A stretch of 64,000 nt of DNA from Posidoniimonas polymericola (GCF_007859935.1 NZ_SJPO01000017.1:18539-82538); one strand, 5' to 3'. Positions 24,848 through 36,200 are shown, counted from the first letter of the stretch. Program-made: numbers and translations. The notes: generated by a model not told the origin, from the letters alone.

Positions 24848-27715
24848 CTACTGGCGGGTCGGCGACCTGCCCGCCATTGACGTCAAGATCAACATCCCTA
24901 GGACCAACGCCGATGGCTCGGGGACCGCGGCGGAGACCCCCGACGCCTGGGCGCCGAAGTTGTTCTTCCAGACGACATAGTCCTGGGCGTCGACCCCGTT
25001 GATTCCGTCTCCGGAGTTGTTTATCAGGTCTTCCGTGGGGGCGTTCAGGTTGTCCCGCCAGACAGTGTAGTCCGCCGCGTTGACCATGCCGTCGCCGTTG
25101 AAATCCCCCAAGAGTGATTGGTAGTTGTCAACATAGGTCACGAAACTCGAAACAATACCACCGGGGGTCGAGAAGCGAAGGCGGATGTCCTCGTCCGCGG
25201 CCGAGGCGCCCTTGTAGATAAAACCAAGCGGCGTTGTTCCAGCGGCGAAGGTCGAGGCGCCGTCGAAGTAAGATTCGATGATCTGTGTCGGCCCGTTGGC
25301 GCCATCAGACTCCCAGCCGTTCCCCGTGCCGCTCCCAACGGGGAACCCGGCGTTACCCGCGAGCGGGTCGAGCTCGGTTGCGTCGAGGTTCCCACCGAGG
25401 CTCTCGATCTCGTAGCCCTTGAGGTTGACCGCCCCGGCGGTGTTGTTTTTCAGCGTCACCAGCCCCGACGATCGGTTCACCTCGATCTCGACGTAGGGAT
25501 TGGTCGTGCCGTCCAACTGGATTCCCTGCTGGGCGTTGCTGACGATTTGAGAGATCTCGGCAGAGCTCAGCGCCCGCGAGTAGAGTCCGACCTCGTCGAT
25601 GTAGCCGTCCCAAAATCCAAAACCGCCGGTGGCTGCAGAGCCGTCGTCGTTGGGCTTGGCGCCGATCCCAAGGCCGGTGGCCCAGCCCGCGTCTCCCGGT
25701 TGAAGCAGCGAACCAGCGTACGGCGAGGTCGCGACCACCGCCCCGTTTACGTAGAGCCGGTGCTCACCGGCGTCGGCGTCGAGAACAAAGGCCGTGTGGA
25801 CCCACTGACCGACCGGCAGGTCTTCTGGCGTGACGTCGCTCACAAACTCCACGGGGTCGGAGGTCGCGTACTGACTGTTGAGCGTATTGGCGTCCGCCAA
25901 TCCCAGACCAAAGTGGAACTGCCCCTGGATGGTGGAGCCCCAATTCTTGACGATCGACTCCCAGTCGCCGGTATTCGACTTGGCGAAGACCCAGGCGACG
26001 GCGGACATACTGTTTCCACTCACCCGCACAAAGTTCTGCCCAACCGCGGCGTCGTCCACGCCGTCTCCGCTGAAGGCATTGCCGAGACCCGGGTGGAGAC
26101 TCCCCTCGAAGGTGGCGCCCCCGACCAGTTGGAGATCGATGTTGCTGCCGCTGAGTTCGTCGGCATTTCCATTGAGCGGGTAGTAGGCGTGGAACTGAGC
26201 GTGGGCGTCCCCTGCGACGGCCATTCCGAGACAGAGCACCGCGAGCAGGCAGGCCCGACGGCGAACCAGGCTCGACGCCAACGCGCCCAAGGGAATCAGG
26301 AGAGCGAGGGTCGTCGGCTCCGGCACGCCGGAGGCCATCGCGATGAAACTGCCGGCCCCGTTCGCGTTGTCATAAAGTGATCGGAAGATGCCGTAGTCGG
26401 TCAGATTCTTGCGTCCGTCGCCGTTCAGGTCCCCGCCGAGATAGGTCTGCACGGCGAGAAAGCCCGAAGTGTCCGCATCCGCACCGGAACGGAAAAGGGC
26501 GTAGTCGGTGGCGTCGATGTCCCCGTCTGCGTCGAAATCGCCTGGGGCATAGGACTCGCCCGCGTTGCCGGTAAAGGTCGCCGCGATCGTTTTGATCGTC
26601 CCCTGGCCGTCGTTGAGGAGCAGGTCGATGAAGACATCCTCGCCGGGGTTAGCGATCCAAGTGTCGGCGCCGAAACTAACCGTCTTGCCCATCGAAATGG
26701 TCCCGCCATCGGTCCCCGGCGCCCCCTCACTGAACTCAATGCTGTACTCCTTGGCGGAATTGGTCAGCACGGTCCAGGTGTCGTCGTCGATGGACTCGTC
26801 GCCGGCGCCGTCAAAGCGGCCAGCCACGGAATCCCACATCGACGGGTTGAGCGCGCCCGACGCCGACCGCACTGTGTAACCCAGCAAATCGATGTCGAAA
26901 CTGGAGTCGTTCGTGAACACGATTTCGCCCGAGTCGCGGTCGACGGTGAAGGTGGGGTCTATCGTCACCGATTGGGTGTGGTCGTTGAAGAAGTAGAGGC
27001 CCCCGATCTGCTGCTCGCTGAGCGTTCCGCTGAAGACCGAAAACTCGTCAACTGCGCCGTCGAACCCTTCGCTCCAGAACGAGCGGTTCCCTACCTGGAT
27101 GTAGGGGAACGTATCAACCAGCGGCGCGACTTCGTTCGACTGGACAGCCGCCCCATCGACGTACATCGAAACGACGGAAGACGCCCCTTCGTAGGTCACC
27201 GTGTACATGTGGAAATTGCCATCGGTCGGATAGGTAACCCCGGAGTTGAGGTCGACGTTGGCGCCCCAGAAATGGAAACCGTTGAAGTCGATGATGGCCC
27301 GGGCGCGTCCGTCGTCGATCCCGCCGGCGTACTGCCAGTTGACGCCGAAGCCCGCGACGTGGGTCAGGAACCCCCCGGCGGAATCTGTCCAGACATTGAG
27401 CGACCAACTCTCGTCGCCCAGCGTTGGTAGCCCATCCGCAAAATCGTTTGCCACCCCGTCTCCTGGCGTGACTCCTTCATCAGGCGTCGCGGCGAGCGCA
27501 ACGGCTTGACCAAACTTGCCCGGCACGAATGTGGGGGAGCCCACCGGGGTTCCCGTGTTGCCGTTTCCTGACGCGTCGCTGTAGTCGTTTTCGAAGCTCC
27601 AACGATGCACCAGGCTCTGAGCCAAGCACCGGTCCGTGGGGGCGATAAACGCACCGAAACAAACCAGCGCTATTGAACACGTGGCAGCAAGACTTCGCCA
27701 AGAGCTGCAGTACAT
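24848..27715 (-). CDS. Double LamG-dockerin protein with internal PEP-CTERM tail and internal signal peptide
   Basis: A 955-residue frame made of two complete secreted-protein units. Unit 1: signal peptide (residues 1-33), LamG (VHRWSFENDYSDASGNGNTG), dockerin (DFDADGDIDATDYALFRSG, DLNGDGRKNLTDYGIFRS) and, at about 464-485, a PEP-CTERM tail (VPEPTTLALLIPLGAL, then RRR). Unit 2 begins at once with a signal-peptide-like stretch (ACLLAVLCLGMAVAGDAHAQ, about 490-508), then a second LamG, a dockerin (DFNGDGMVNAADYTVWRD) and a terminal PEP-CTERM tail (VPEPSALVLGMLILTSMAG). No stop separates them. An in-frame TTG in the overlap could restart translation of unit 2, so this may be either a fusion or two overlapping genes. 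Confidence 0.82.
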   Translation of the reverse strand: MYCSSWRSLAATCSIALVCFGAFIAPTDRCLAQSLVHRWSFENDYSDASGNGNTGTPVGSPTFVPGKFGQAVALAATPDEGVTPGDGVANDFADGLPTLGDESWSLNVWTDSAGGFLTHVAGFGVNWQYAGGIDDGRARAIIDFNGFHFWGANVDLNSGVTYPTDGNFHMYTVTYEGASSVVSMYVDGAAVQSNEVAPLVDTFPYIQVGNRSFWSEGFDGAVDEFSVFSGTLSEQQIGGLYFFNDHTQSVTIDPTFTVDRDSGEIVFTNDSSFDIDLLGYTVRSASGALNPSMWDSVAGRFDGAGDESIDDDTWTVLTNSAKEYSIEFSEGAPGTDGGTISMGKTVSFGADTWIANPGEDVFIDLLLNDGQGTIKTIAATFTGNAGESYAPGDFDADGDIDATDYALFRSGADADTSGFLAVQTYLGGDLNGDGRKNLTDYGIFRSLYDNANGAGSFIAMASGVPEPTTLALLIPLGALASSLVRRRACLLAVLCLGMAVAGDAHAQFHAYYPLNGNADELSGSNIDLQLVGGATFEGSLHPGLGNAFSGDGVDDAAVGQNFVRVSGNSMSAVAWVFAKSNTGDWESIVKNWGSTIQGQFHFGLGLADANTLNSQYATSDPVEFVSDVTPEDLPVGQWVHTAFVLDADAGEHRLYVNGAVVATSPYAGSLLQPGDAGWATGLGIGAKPNDDGSAATGGFGFWDGYIDEVGLYSRALSSAEISQIVSNAQQGIQLDGTTNPYVEIEVNRSSGLVTLKNNTAGAVNLKGYEIESLGGNLDATELDPLAGNAGFPVGSGTGNGWESDGANGPTQIIESYFDGASTFAAGTTPLGFIYKGASAADEDIRLRFSTPGGIVSSFVTYVDNYQSLLGDFNGDGMVNAADYTVWRDNLNAPTEDLINNSGDGINGVDAQDYVVWKNNFGAQASGVSAAVPEPSALVLGMLILTSMAGRSPTRQ

Positions 27716-28641
27716 CGGAGGAGTTCCTTTTCAGATTGCAGACAACGACCGAGGTCAGCAGGTCGGGAGACACCCGATCCCGCTGTTCACTGACGCCGGC
27801 CTTCAAGAGAGAAAAGAGGGAATTGGTGGAGAGGTACAGAGCTATCGCTAGCGTCTCGCAGCAACCGCATGACGTGACTTGGCGGATGAACTCTCGGATC
27901 GTACAGGGCGAATTCCCCGCCCGCCTTACGGGGATTCCTCCCAGAAATGCGACGAAATGCCGCGGGCAATTTCACTATCCATTGAAGGAATAGGTCCGGA
28001 TCCCGCCGAATCAGAGGGAGGGCGTAAGGAAAAGGCTACCTGGGCCCTACCCTGAGGTGGGGGCTACATCACGCCAGTTGTTTGCGGTTGCTCTACTCGG
28101 GCTTGCTTCATCCGGCCGCGAGCCACCCGCCAGTGCCGTTGCGCTGATTGCTGTCGTCGGTTGCGACGAGACACTCACTCAGCCTGAGCGGGTCTTGCAC
28201 GCGTTTAAGAGGAAGGGCCTCCTTCCAGGATTCTTGCTGTTGGCGGGACGAATGGGGGCGAAGCAAAAGGCTCGTGTCGTGAACGGCCAGCGTTGAGAAT
28301 ATCGCCCCGATGAGTGGGCGCTCGAAGCCGGGCGTCGGAGGGCACAGCTGCCAACGAGCGGTTGACGATGGTCCATGGCAAATCGATAGCGTCATACCAG
28401 ACTCGCCTATAGCGCGCTGACGTGGGACTAACTGAGCACATCGATGGAAAGTATCATCGTCGACAAACGGATGCAAAAACTCAGACGGCCGACGCGTCTG
28501 CGATCTATCTCCCGTTCAACGACGAGCGGCGTCCTTCGGTTCATACAGCTTTTTTGTGCGCTCGTGGGGCAGGGGCTACGCGGTGGGATCGCACCGAGGA
28601 GATACCCTCGTGCGATTCCACCGGCTCCCCCTGGGGTATTC
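27716..28641. other. Divergent intergenic region
   Basis: About 900 bases between the minus-strand LamG gene and the plus-strand PSD1 gene. Open frames in it show no family pattern. The part 28444-28641 is in frame with the PSD1 gene but is arginine-rich without hydrophobic character, and a good signal peptide starts at 28642, so I treat it as untranslated. It should contain the promoters of both blocks; none was convincing. Confidence 0.45.
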
Positions 28642-31600
28642 ATGCGGCGCAGAGACTGCCGACAGGCTTCCCATCGTGGCTCACCGTGGACGTGCCTGAC
28701 CTGGGTGAGGATTGCCACGGCGTGTCTTCTGCTAGTAAGCGCCGCGGCGCGACTGAACGCGGCCCAAGGCAACGCCTACGATCAGGCGCGTGACATCCGC
28801 CCGATTCTTTCGGACAACTGCTTTTCTTGCCACGGGCCGGACGAAGAGTCCCGCGAAGCCGACCTGAGGCTCGACTTGGATGAAGGGATCGAGTCGGCTT
28901 TCCGTAGCGATGCTGAATCGAGCGAGGGGTGGCGGCGGGTTCATTCCACGGATGAGTGGGAGGTGATGCCCCCACCAACCTCCGGCAAAGATCTCACGGC
29001 ATCGGAGATCCGTAAAATCGAAGCCTGGGTCTCTGCGGGAGCGCCTTGGTCGGGGCATTGGTCGTTTAGCCCTCCTCGTCGCGTGACCCCACCGATCGTA
29101 GCCGGACGCGATCCGACGAGTGCGATTGACTCATTCGTTCTCCATCGACTGAAAGCAGCAGGGTTGAGCCCCTCACCAACTGCTTCGAAAGCGGTTCTGC
29201 TGCGGCGTGTGTCCTTCGACCTAACCGGTCTGCCGCCGACACTATCGGAAATTGACCTCTTCTTGAAGGATGATTCTCCGGACGCCTACGAGAGGGCGGT
29301 CGATCGGCTGTTGGCGTCTCCGCATTTTGGAGAGCGGTTTGCCTCGCTTTGGCTCGATGCGGCGAGGTACAGCGACACCTACGGCTACCAGCGCGACGAG
29401 GACCGGCGTGTCTGGCCGTGGCGTGATTGGGTCGTTTCGGTACTCAACAAGAATATCGCCTACGACGAATTCCTCCGACTGCAACTCGCTGGGGACCTCA
29501 TTGCATCGCCGACAAAGGAATCCATTTTAGCGACGGCTTTCAACCGCCTTCATGGGCAGAACACCGAAGGGGGGAGCATCCCCGCGGAGTTTCGCATGGA
29601 GCACGTCGCAGACCGTACTCAGACCGTCGCGACCTCAATGCTCGGGCTCACGATGGAGTGCTGCCGCTGCCACGATCACAAGTACGACCCTCTATCGTTA
29701 AAAGACTACTACGCCCTGTCTGCGTTTTTCGACAAGATCGACGAGAACGGAATCATCTCCTTCTTTACTCCGACCACTCCGCCGCCAACCCTGAAGATGC
29801 CAAGCGACAAACAGCAGGCAAGAATTACGCGGCTTTGCCAGGCAGTCACTGAGGCCGAGCAGGGAGTCGCTCGCGTAGCCAGCCAGCAGAAAGATCGTGT
29901 CCGGCGACCATCTTCGAGCGCCGACTGGCCCCTCCCCAAACCTACCGCGGTGGCGAGTTTTGACGCCCATGTTGCTCCGCCCAACCAGCTTGTCGAAGGC
30001 CGACATGGGTCGGCGGTTCGCCTGACGGGTGACGACGAGCTCGCCGCCTTCAAGGGCGGTTCATTCGATCGCGAGGACCCCTATTCCTTGTGTGTTTGGG
30101 TGCGAGCCGACCAGAAGCACGAGCGAGCGGTGATTGTTCACGCGACCAGAGCCGCCCTCGACTCGGGTAGCCGTGGTCACGAGTTGATCCTCGAGGACGG
30201 GCGGCTCAGCGCGTCCCTGACGCACTTCTGGCCCGGCGACGCAATCCGCGTGCGGGCTGTCTCCCCGATCCCACTCGACCATTGGGTTCACGTGGCGGTC
30301 ACGTACGACGGATCAAGCCGCGCCGAGGGGATGCGTCTCTATGTGGATGGCGGTCTGGTCTCGACGGAGGTTGTTCGTGACTGCCTAACCAGGAGCCCAG
30401 TCGACCCCGAGGTCAATCGCATCGCGGTCGGCGCTCGCTACCGCGACCGCGGGTTTACTGGTGGGGAAGTTGACGAACTCTTGCTCTACGACCGTCGGCT
30501 CTCAGCCCTAGAGATCTCAGCGATTGCTGGCGAAGGATCGGTTGACGGAGCCGCCGCGGCGACGACCGACGAATTGCTCGAACACTATCTGCTGACGCAA
30601 TGCGACGAGTACGCGCGCGCGCTCGAGAGACTACGCGATCGTCGCCATGAGTTGTTCGCAGTCGAGAATACGGTAGATGACATCATGGTCATGCGGCAAT
30701 TCCCGGGGGCGGAGCCGAGCCGAATCCGATTGCGCGGGGCTTACGATCAGCTCGGCGACGTTGTAGAGCCTAACACCCCGGCGTTCCTGCCAGCGCTCCC
30801 GGATAGCACGCCCGCTGATCGGCTTGCATTGGCGAAGTGGATGGTCGATCCGATGAATCCGCTTACATCTAGGGTAGCGGTCAACCGGTTCTGGCAGGCA
30901 GTTTTTGGTGAAGGCTTCGTCCGCACCCCTGGCGACTTCGGTGCCCAGGGAGATCCGCCGTCTCACCCGGATTTGCTCGATTACCTGGCGGTAGATTTCG
31001 TTGAGAGCGGCTGGAATATCAAAAAGCTTATCAAACAGATGGTGCTCTCCGAGACCTACCAGAGATCAACCCACACCGACGCGGAGTCGATCGCAATCGA
31101 CCCGGAGAACCGCCTCCTGGGTCGATCGACGAGGCGGCGTTGGCCAGCGGAGATGCTCCGCGACAACGCCTTGGCCGTTAGCGGCTTGCTCGTCATGTCG
31201 GTCGGGGGCCCGCCGGTCCGCCCCTACGAGGTAGAGGTCTCATTCTCGCCGGCGCCAAGACAGACGGGCGAGGGGCTCTACCGTCGGAGCCTCTACACCT
31301 ATTTTAAGCGGTCGGCGCCTGTGCCGGTGCTCACCGCGTTCGACGCCCCCGACCGCTCGGTATGCAGGATGTCTCGCGAGCAGACGCAGTCGCCAATGCA
31401 GGCGCTTGTGCTCCTGAACGGCACTCAGTTCGTCGAGGCCGCCCGGGTTTCTGCCGAGAGTGCAGTATCCGAGTGCGGCGCTGACCGAGCAGCGGTTGTC
31501 GAGCGTCTGTTTAGGTTGTACACAAGTCAGCGGCCCAGTTCAGATGAACTGGGGGTGCTCACTGAGCTGCTCGACCGACAGCGTGACCACTTCCGTGAGC

Positions 31601-31737
31601 GAGGCGACGATGCCCGCGCCCTCCTTTCGGTAGGTGATCGCAAGCGAGACGAGCAATTGGAAGTCGCGCAGGTAGCGGCAGCGACCATTGTGACGCAGGT
31701 TATCATGAACTGCGACAAGTGCGTGACGCGGCAGTAA
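28642..31737 (+). CDS. PSD1 protein (planctomycete cytochrome C, DUF1549, LamG, DUF1553)
   Basis: About 1031 residues from the ATG at 28642, chosen because a signal peptide (VRIATACLLLVSAAARLNA) follows. Domains: planctomycete cytochrome-type segment with a CxxCH motif (ILSDNCFSCHGPDEE); DUF1549 (FDLTGLPPTLSEIDLFL; second CxxCH in CCRCHDHKYDP); a LamG insert (YSLCVWVRADQ, HWVHVAVTYDGSSR); then DUF1553/PSD1 (NPLTSRVAVNRFWQ, MQALVLLNGTQFVEAAR). The family is secreted, probably haem-bearing and of unproven activity; it is nearly always followed by a DUF1501 gene, as here 33 nt downstream. Confidence 0.9.
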   Translation: MRRRDCRQASHRGSPWTCLTWVRIATACLLLVSAAARLNAAQGNAYDQARDIRPILSDNCFSCHGPDEESREADLRLDLDEGIESAFRSDAESSEGWRRVHSTDEWEVMPPPTSGKDLTASEIRKIEAWVSAGAPWSGHWSFSPPRRVTPPIVAGRDPTSAIDSFVLHRLKAAGLSPSPTASKAVLLRRVSFDLTGLPPTLSEIDLFLKDDSPDAYERAVDRLLASPHFGERFASLWLDAARYSDTYGYQRDEDRRVWPWRDWVVSVLNKNIAYDEFLRLQLAGDLIASPTKESILATAFNRLHGQNTEGGSIPAEFRMEHVADRTQTVATSMLGLTMECCRCHDHKYDPLSLKDYYALSAFFDKIDENGIISFFTPTTPPPTLKMPSDKQQARITRLCQAVTEAEQGVARVASQQKDRVRRPSSSADWPLPKPTAVASFDAHVAPPNQLVEGRHGSAVRLTGDDELAAFKGGSFDREDPYSLCVWVRADQKHERAVIVHATRAALDSGSRGHELILEDGRLSASLTHFWPGDAIRVRAVSPIPLDHWVHVAVTYDGSSRAEGMRLYVDGGLVSTEVVRDCLTRSPVDPEVNRIAVGARYRDRGFTGGEVDELLLYDRRLSALEISAIAGEGSVDGAAAATTDELLEHYLLTQCDEYARALERLRDRRHELFAVENTVDDIMVMRQFPGAEPSRIRLRGAYDQLGDVVEPNTPAFLPALPDSTPADRLALAKWMVDPMNPLTSRVAVNRFWQAVFGEGFVRTPGDFGAQGDPPSHPDLLDYLAVDFVESGWNIKKLIKQMVLSETYQRSTHTDAESIAIDPENRLLGRSTRRRWPAEMLRDNALAVSGLLVMSVGGPPVRPYEVEVSFSPAPRQTGEGLYRRSLYTYFKRSAPVPVLTAFDAPDRSVCRMSREQTQSPMQALVLLNGTQFVEAARVSAESAVSECGADRAAVVERLFRLYTSQRPSSDELGVLTELLDRQRDHFRERGDDARALLSVGDRKRDEQLEVAQVAAATIVTQVIMNCDKCVTRQ

Positions 31738-31770
31738 GGAGAGCATCTACCGGCTGGCGGAGCCTAGAGG

Positions 31771-33219
31771 ATGTCAATGAAACACCAACAGAACACACGC
31801 TGCACCGGCCGGGAGGCAACGGTGGGGATGTCGCGCCGTGAGATGCTCCACCGGAGCTGCTACGGGCTCGGCGCCGCCGCGCTGCACCAACTTCTGGCCG
31901 GCGAAGCCAATGGGGGCGCCGCTACTAAGAACTTGACCGCCACCGCGAGTCGTGTCATTTTTCTGTTCCAGTCTGGCGCCCCCTCGCAGATGGACCTCTA
32001 CGACTACAAGCCGCTGCTCAACGAGCGTCAGGGGCAGGAGTTGCCAGACAGTGTCCGCCAAGGACAGCGGCTCACCGGCATGAGCGCCAACCAGTCGAGC
32101 ATGCCACTCGTCGGATCACCGTACCGATTCGCGAGGCACGGCCAATCGGGGATGTGGTTTAGCGAATTGCTTCCGCACACCGCTCAGATCGCCGACGATC
32201 TTTGTGTCGTGAAGTCGATGCACACCGAGGCAATCAACCATGGGCCCGGTGTTTCCTTCTTCCAATCTGGTTCCCCATTCCCCGGGCGCCCCAGCATTGG
32301 GGCGTGGGTTGATTACGGATTAGGAAGCGAGAACAAGAACCTCCCGGGCTTTGTTGTCCTGACCACCAAGCACAAGGGGGGGCAGCCCCTCGTATCGAGC
32401 TACTGGGGCAATGGATTTCTTCCGTCCGAGCATCAGGGGGCGAGGTTCCGCAGCGGCGACAACCCGATCCTCTACCTCGACAACCCAGCCGGGGTAGACG
32501 CGGAGTGCCGCCGTGACACCCTCGACGCCCTAGCGAGCCTCCACAAAAGCCAGGCGCGGGGCGAACCGCACGGCGAGATCGAATCTCAGATCGCCCAGTA
32601 CGAACTGGCGTACCGCATGCAGATGGCAACGCCCGAGGTGCTGGACCTGAGCGGCGAGTCTCAATCAACCTTCGACCTCTACGGTGAGGATGCCCGCGAG
32701 CCGGGGACTTATGCCTCGAACTGCCTATTGGCGAGGCGTCTGGCCGAACGTGGCGTGCGATTTATCCAGCTCTACCACCAGGATTGGGACCACCACGAAG
32801 CCCTCCCGAAGCAATTGCCCCGCCTCTGCCGTGAAACCGACCGGGCTTCGGCGGCGCTCGTATCCGACCTCAAGCAGCGGGGGCTCCTGGAGGATACGCT
32901 AGTGGTCTGGGCCGGGGAATTCGGGCGTACCAACTACTGCCAAGGAAAGCTCGTCCCTAACAACTTTGGGCGGGACCACCACCCCAAATGCTTCACTCTG
33001 TGGGCGGCCGGCGGCGGGTTCAAGGCCGGCGCCGTGCACGGAGCCACCGACGATTTTTGCTACAACATCGTCGACCGCCCGGTTTCGGTCTACGACTTCA
33101 ACGCGACGTTGTTGTACGTTTTGGGGATCAACCATACTCGACTGACGTATCGCTACCTCGGACGCGACTTTCGATTGACTGATGTCCACGGCGAGGTGCG
33201 GCATGAACTACTCTCCTAA
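31771..33219 (+). CDS. DUF1501 (sulfatase-like fold) Tat-exported protein
   Basis: A 482-residue protein. SRREMLHRSCYGLGAAAL is a twin-arginine signal. The mature protein has DUF1501 landmarks: RVIFLFQSGAPSQMDLYDYK, PHTAQIADDLCVVKSMHTEA, NHGPGVSFFQSG, GVRFIQLYHQDWDHH, TLVVWAGEFGRT and DHHPKCFTLWAAGGG. The fold is related to alkaline phosphatase/sulfatase enzymes with several conserved His/Asp metal ligands. It pairs with the PSD1 protein upstream. The substrate is unknown; polysaccharide processing is a common suggestion. Confidence 0.9.
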   Translation: MSMKHQQNTRCTGREATVGMSRREMLHRSCYGLGAAALHQLLAGEANGGAATKNLTATASRVIFLFQSGAPSQMDLYDYKPLLNERQGQELPDSVRQGQRLTGMSANQSSMPLVGSPYRFARHGQSGMWFSELLPHTAQIADDLCVVKSMHTEAINHGPGVSFFQSGSPFPGRPSIGAWVDYGLGSENKNLPGFVVLTTKHKGGQPLVSSYWGNGFLPSEHQGARFRSGDNPILYLDNPAGVDAECRRDTLDALASLHKSQARGEPHGEIESQIAQYELAYRMQMATPEVLDLSGESQSTFDLYGEDAREPGTYASNCLLARRLAERGVRFIQLYHQDWDHHEALPKQLPRLCRETDRASAALVSDLKQRGLLEDTLVVWAGEFGRTNYCQGKLVPNNFGRDHHPKCFTLWAAGGGFKAGAVHGATDDFCYNIVDRPVSVYDFNATLLYVLGINHTRLTYRYLGRDFRLTDVHGEVRHELLS

Positions 33220-33271
33220 TAATGAATCCTCGATGATTTCGCGACGCCCTTACGACAATGGTTTGGTGGTC

Positions 33272-36200
33272 ATGCCCCGCAGAGCGGCCCGTCGCGAATG
33301 GCGCGCGTCCCGCCGTCGTCTACTGTTGAAATCGCTCGCCGCCGTACTGGCTGCGGCGGCGGCCTGCATCGCAAACGAAGCGGCGCAAGCAGACGACAGC
33401 GTCCCCGAGCTCTCTCACCTCGTGCGGCCGATCTTGTCGGATAAGTGCTTCTACTGCCACGGGCCCGACGAAGCGAATCGCCCGACCGACCTTCGTATGG
33501 ATACCCCGGAGGGGATCCGCCAAGCATTCGATGGCGGCCTGAAAAAGAGCCTCGCGTGGCGCCGGATTGCCGCCGACGACGATGCCGATAGGATGCCCCC
33601 GGCCGGCTCGCACAAGCCATTGACCGCCGCGGAAAAGCAGACGCTCCAGGATTGGGTCGCAGCGGGCGCGGTTTGGTCGCCGCACTGGGCGTTCGTCCCA
33701 CCAGTCAAGGCCGAACCCCCCAGAGAGTATTCCGCCCATCCGGTCGACGCCTTCGTGCGTCGCCGCCTGCATCGCGAGGGCCTCGCGCCCTCCGGGCGGG
33801 CCTCGAGGGAAAAGCTGATCCGCCGCGTCACTTTCGACCTTCACGGACTGCCGCCCACGATCGAAGAGATCGACGACTTCGTTCAGGATACCCGGCCCGA
33901 CGCTTGGGGGCGCGTGATCGACCGCCTCCTCGCCTCACCACGTTACGGCGAGCGGATGGCGGTCTCTTGGCTCGATGGGGCCCGCTACGCCGACACCAAC
34001 GGGTATCAGAACGACTTCCGTCGCACGATGTGGCCCTGGCGTGATTGGGTGATCAACGCCTTTAACCGCAACATGCCGTTCGACCAATTCACGATCGAAC
34101 AGATAGCGGGGGACCTCCTTCCGGAGCCGACTAATGAGCAACGCATCGCGTCCGGCTTCAACCGCAACAACCGAACCGTCACCGAGGCCGGATCGATCCC
34201 TGAAGAATGGCTCGTGGAGAACGTGATCGACCGCGTCGAAACCACATCGACCGTGTTTCTTGGGCTAACGATGGGCTGCGCGCGGTGCCATGACCACAAA
34301 TTCGACCCCATATCGCAGCAAGAGTTCTATGAGTTCTACGCGTTCTTCAACAACATCGAAGAGGAAGGGGTCTACTCCGAGGTGCGCGGCAATGTCGGCC
34401 CGGTAGTTGAGTGCCTAAGCGAGGCCGACCGGCTCGAACTCGCTCGCCTGGAGTCGCGAGTGCGTCTTGAGACCAAGTCGCTAGCCGAAAGCCGGTCGTC
34501 GGCGATAGCTTCGTTGAGGGAATGGGCGGTCGAGACGCCACTCCCCCGAGCGATTCCCACTACTGCCGCGGTGCGGCTGGACGGCGCTCCATTTGCGGCG
34601 GTGGCCGAACATGAAAAGGTCGTCTCGCCCAACGCGGCAAGCCATCTTCCCAAGACCGAAAACGCCTTCCTGGGACCCGTCGCGACGCTCGAGGGCGATC
34701 AGTGGCTGGAGTACGAGGGCTTGTTCGAGCCCCACGCCGACCGCCCGTTCACCCTGACCGCGTGGGTCAAGCGACTGGGGGGAGGAGTGATACTTTCCAA
34801 GATGGCCGACAGCGACGCCTATCGGGGCATCGACTGGATGCTGGACGAAGGGAACCACCTTGTCACCCACTTCATTGACCGCTGGCCAGAGAGCGCACTG
34901 AAGATGACGACCAAGAAACCCCTGGCCGAGGGTGTGTGGACCCACGTCGCGGTCGCCTACGACGGGAGCTCGAAGCCGTCGGGCGTTTCGATCTTCTTCG
35001 GGGCCGAACCGCAGCCGACGATCACGAACAACAACTCCCTCTCGGGCCCGCTGCAAACGGGCCAGCCCTTCCGCATCGGGCGGCGTTCGGGTGGCTCGAT
35101 GCTGCACGGCAGCGTTGCGCGTATTCGCGTCTTTGACTACGTCTTGTCGGGCGATGAGCTGAGTGAGATTATCGCCAGCGATCTGCTGAGTGCGCCCGCG
35201 ACGAGGAAGTTCGCCGAGGCGTCGACAGGGAGCCAGGCCGCAGAGACCAAGACGTCCGTCGAGAATGTCTTGCTCGCTGAGTACTCCGCGATCGTCGATC
35301 CCAACGGCGGCAACGAGTACGCCAAGGCCAGCAGCCGACTCGAGGAAGCCCGGCGCGCGGCAGACGAGTTCCGCGAAAACATCCCAACCTGTATGGTCAT
35401 GCAGGAACGTGAGACTCCCCGCGAGACGTTTGTCTTGAGCCGGGGCCAGTACAATCAACCAGACCTGCAGCGCCAAGTCTTTCCGTCAGTACCGACGTTT
35501 CTGGGGGCCCTGCCGTCGGGTCGCGCCGATCGCCTGGCGCTTGCCGAGTGGATCGTCTCCCGCGACAACCCCCTGACCGCCCGTGTCGTGGCGAATCGCC
35601 TCTGGGGGAGATTCTTCGGGAGGGGACTCGTCAAGACGGAGGAAAACCTGGGCGTCCAATGCGACCCTCCGTCCCACCCCGAGCTGCTCGACTGGCTAGC
35701 GGTTGAGCTCATGGACTCGGGTTGGGACCTCCAGCACCTTACGCGGCTGGTGCTCACGAGCAAAACGTATCAGCAGTCGACCGTCGCCGACCCCGAACGG
35801 TACCGAGAAGAACCGGACAATCGTCTACTCGAGCGGGGTCCGCGGCGCCGTCTGCAGGCAGAGTTTGTCCGCGATCAAGCATTGTCGGTCGGGGGTTTGC
35901 TCACCGACCGAATAGGCGGGGCCTCGGTGTTCCCCTACCAGCCCAGCGGGTTGTGGGACGAGCTTGCCGGTGGCGCCAACGAGGGGTCCTACAAACAGTC
36001 ACGCGGCCCGGACCTCTATCGACGCTCTTTGTATACCTATCGTAAGCGGACCGTGCCCCACCCGACCACGGCCGTATTCGATGCGCCGGGTTTCGAGATT
36101 TGCACCGTTAAGAGGTCTTTGACAAACACCCCGCTCCAGGCGTTGGCCCTGCTCAACGACCCGACCTACGTCGAGGCCGCCAGAAAGCTGGCCGAGCGGA

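Noticed and set aside
28444..28641. N-terminal extension of the first PSD1 gene
   Set aside because: Basic, no hydrophobic segment, while a proper signal peptide starts at the ATG at 28642.
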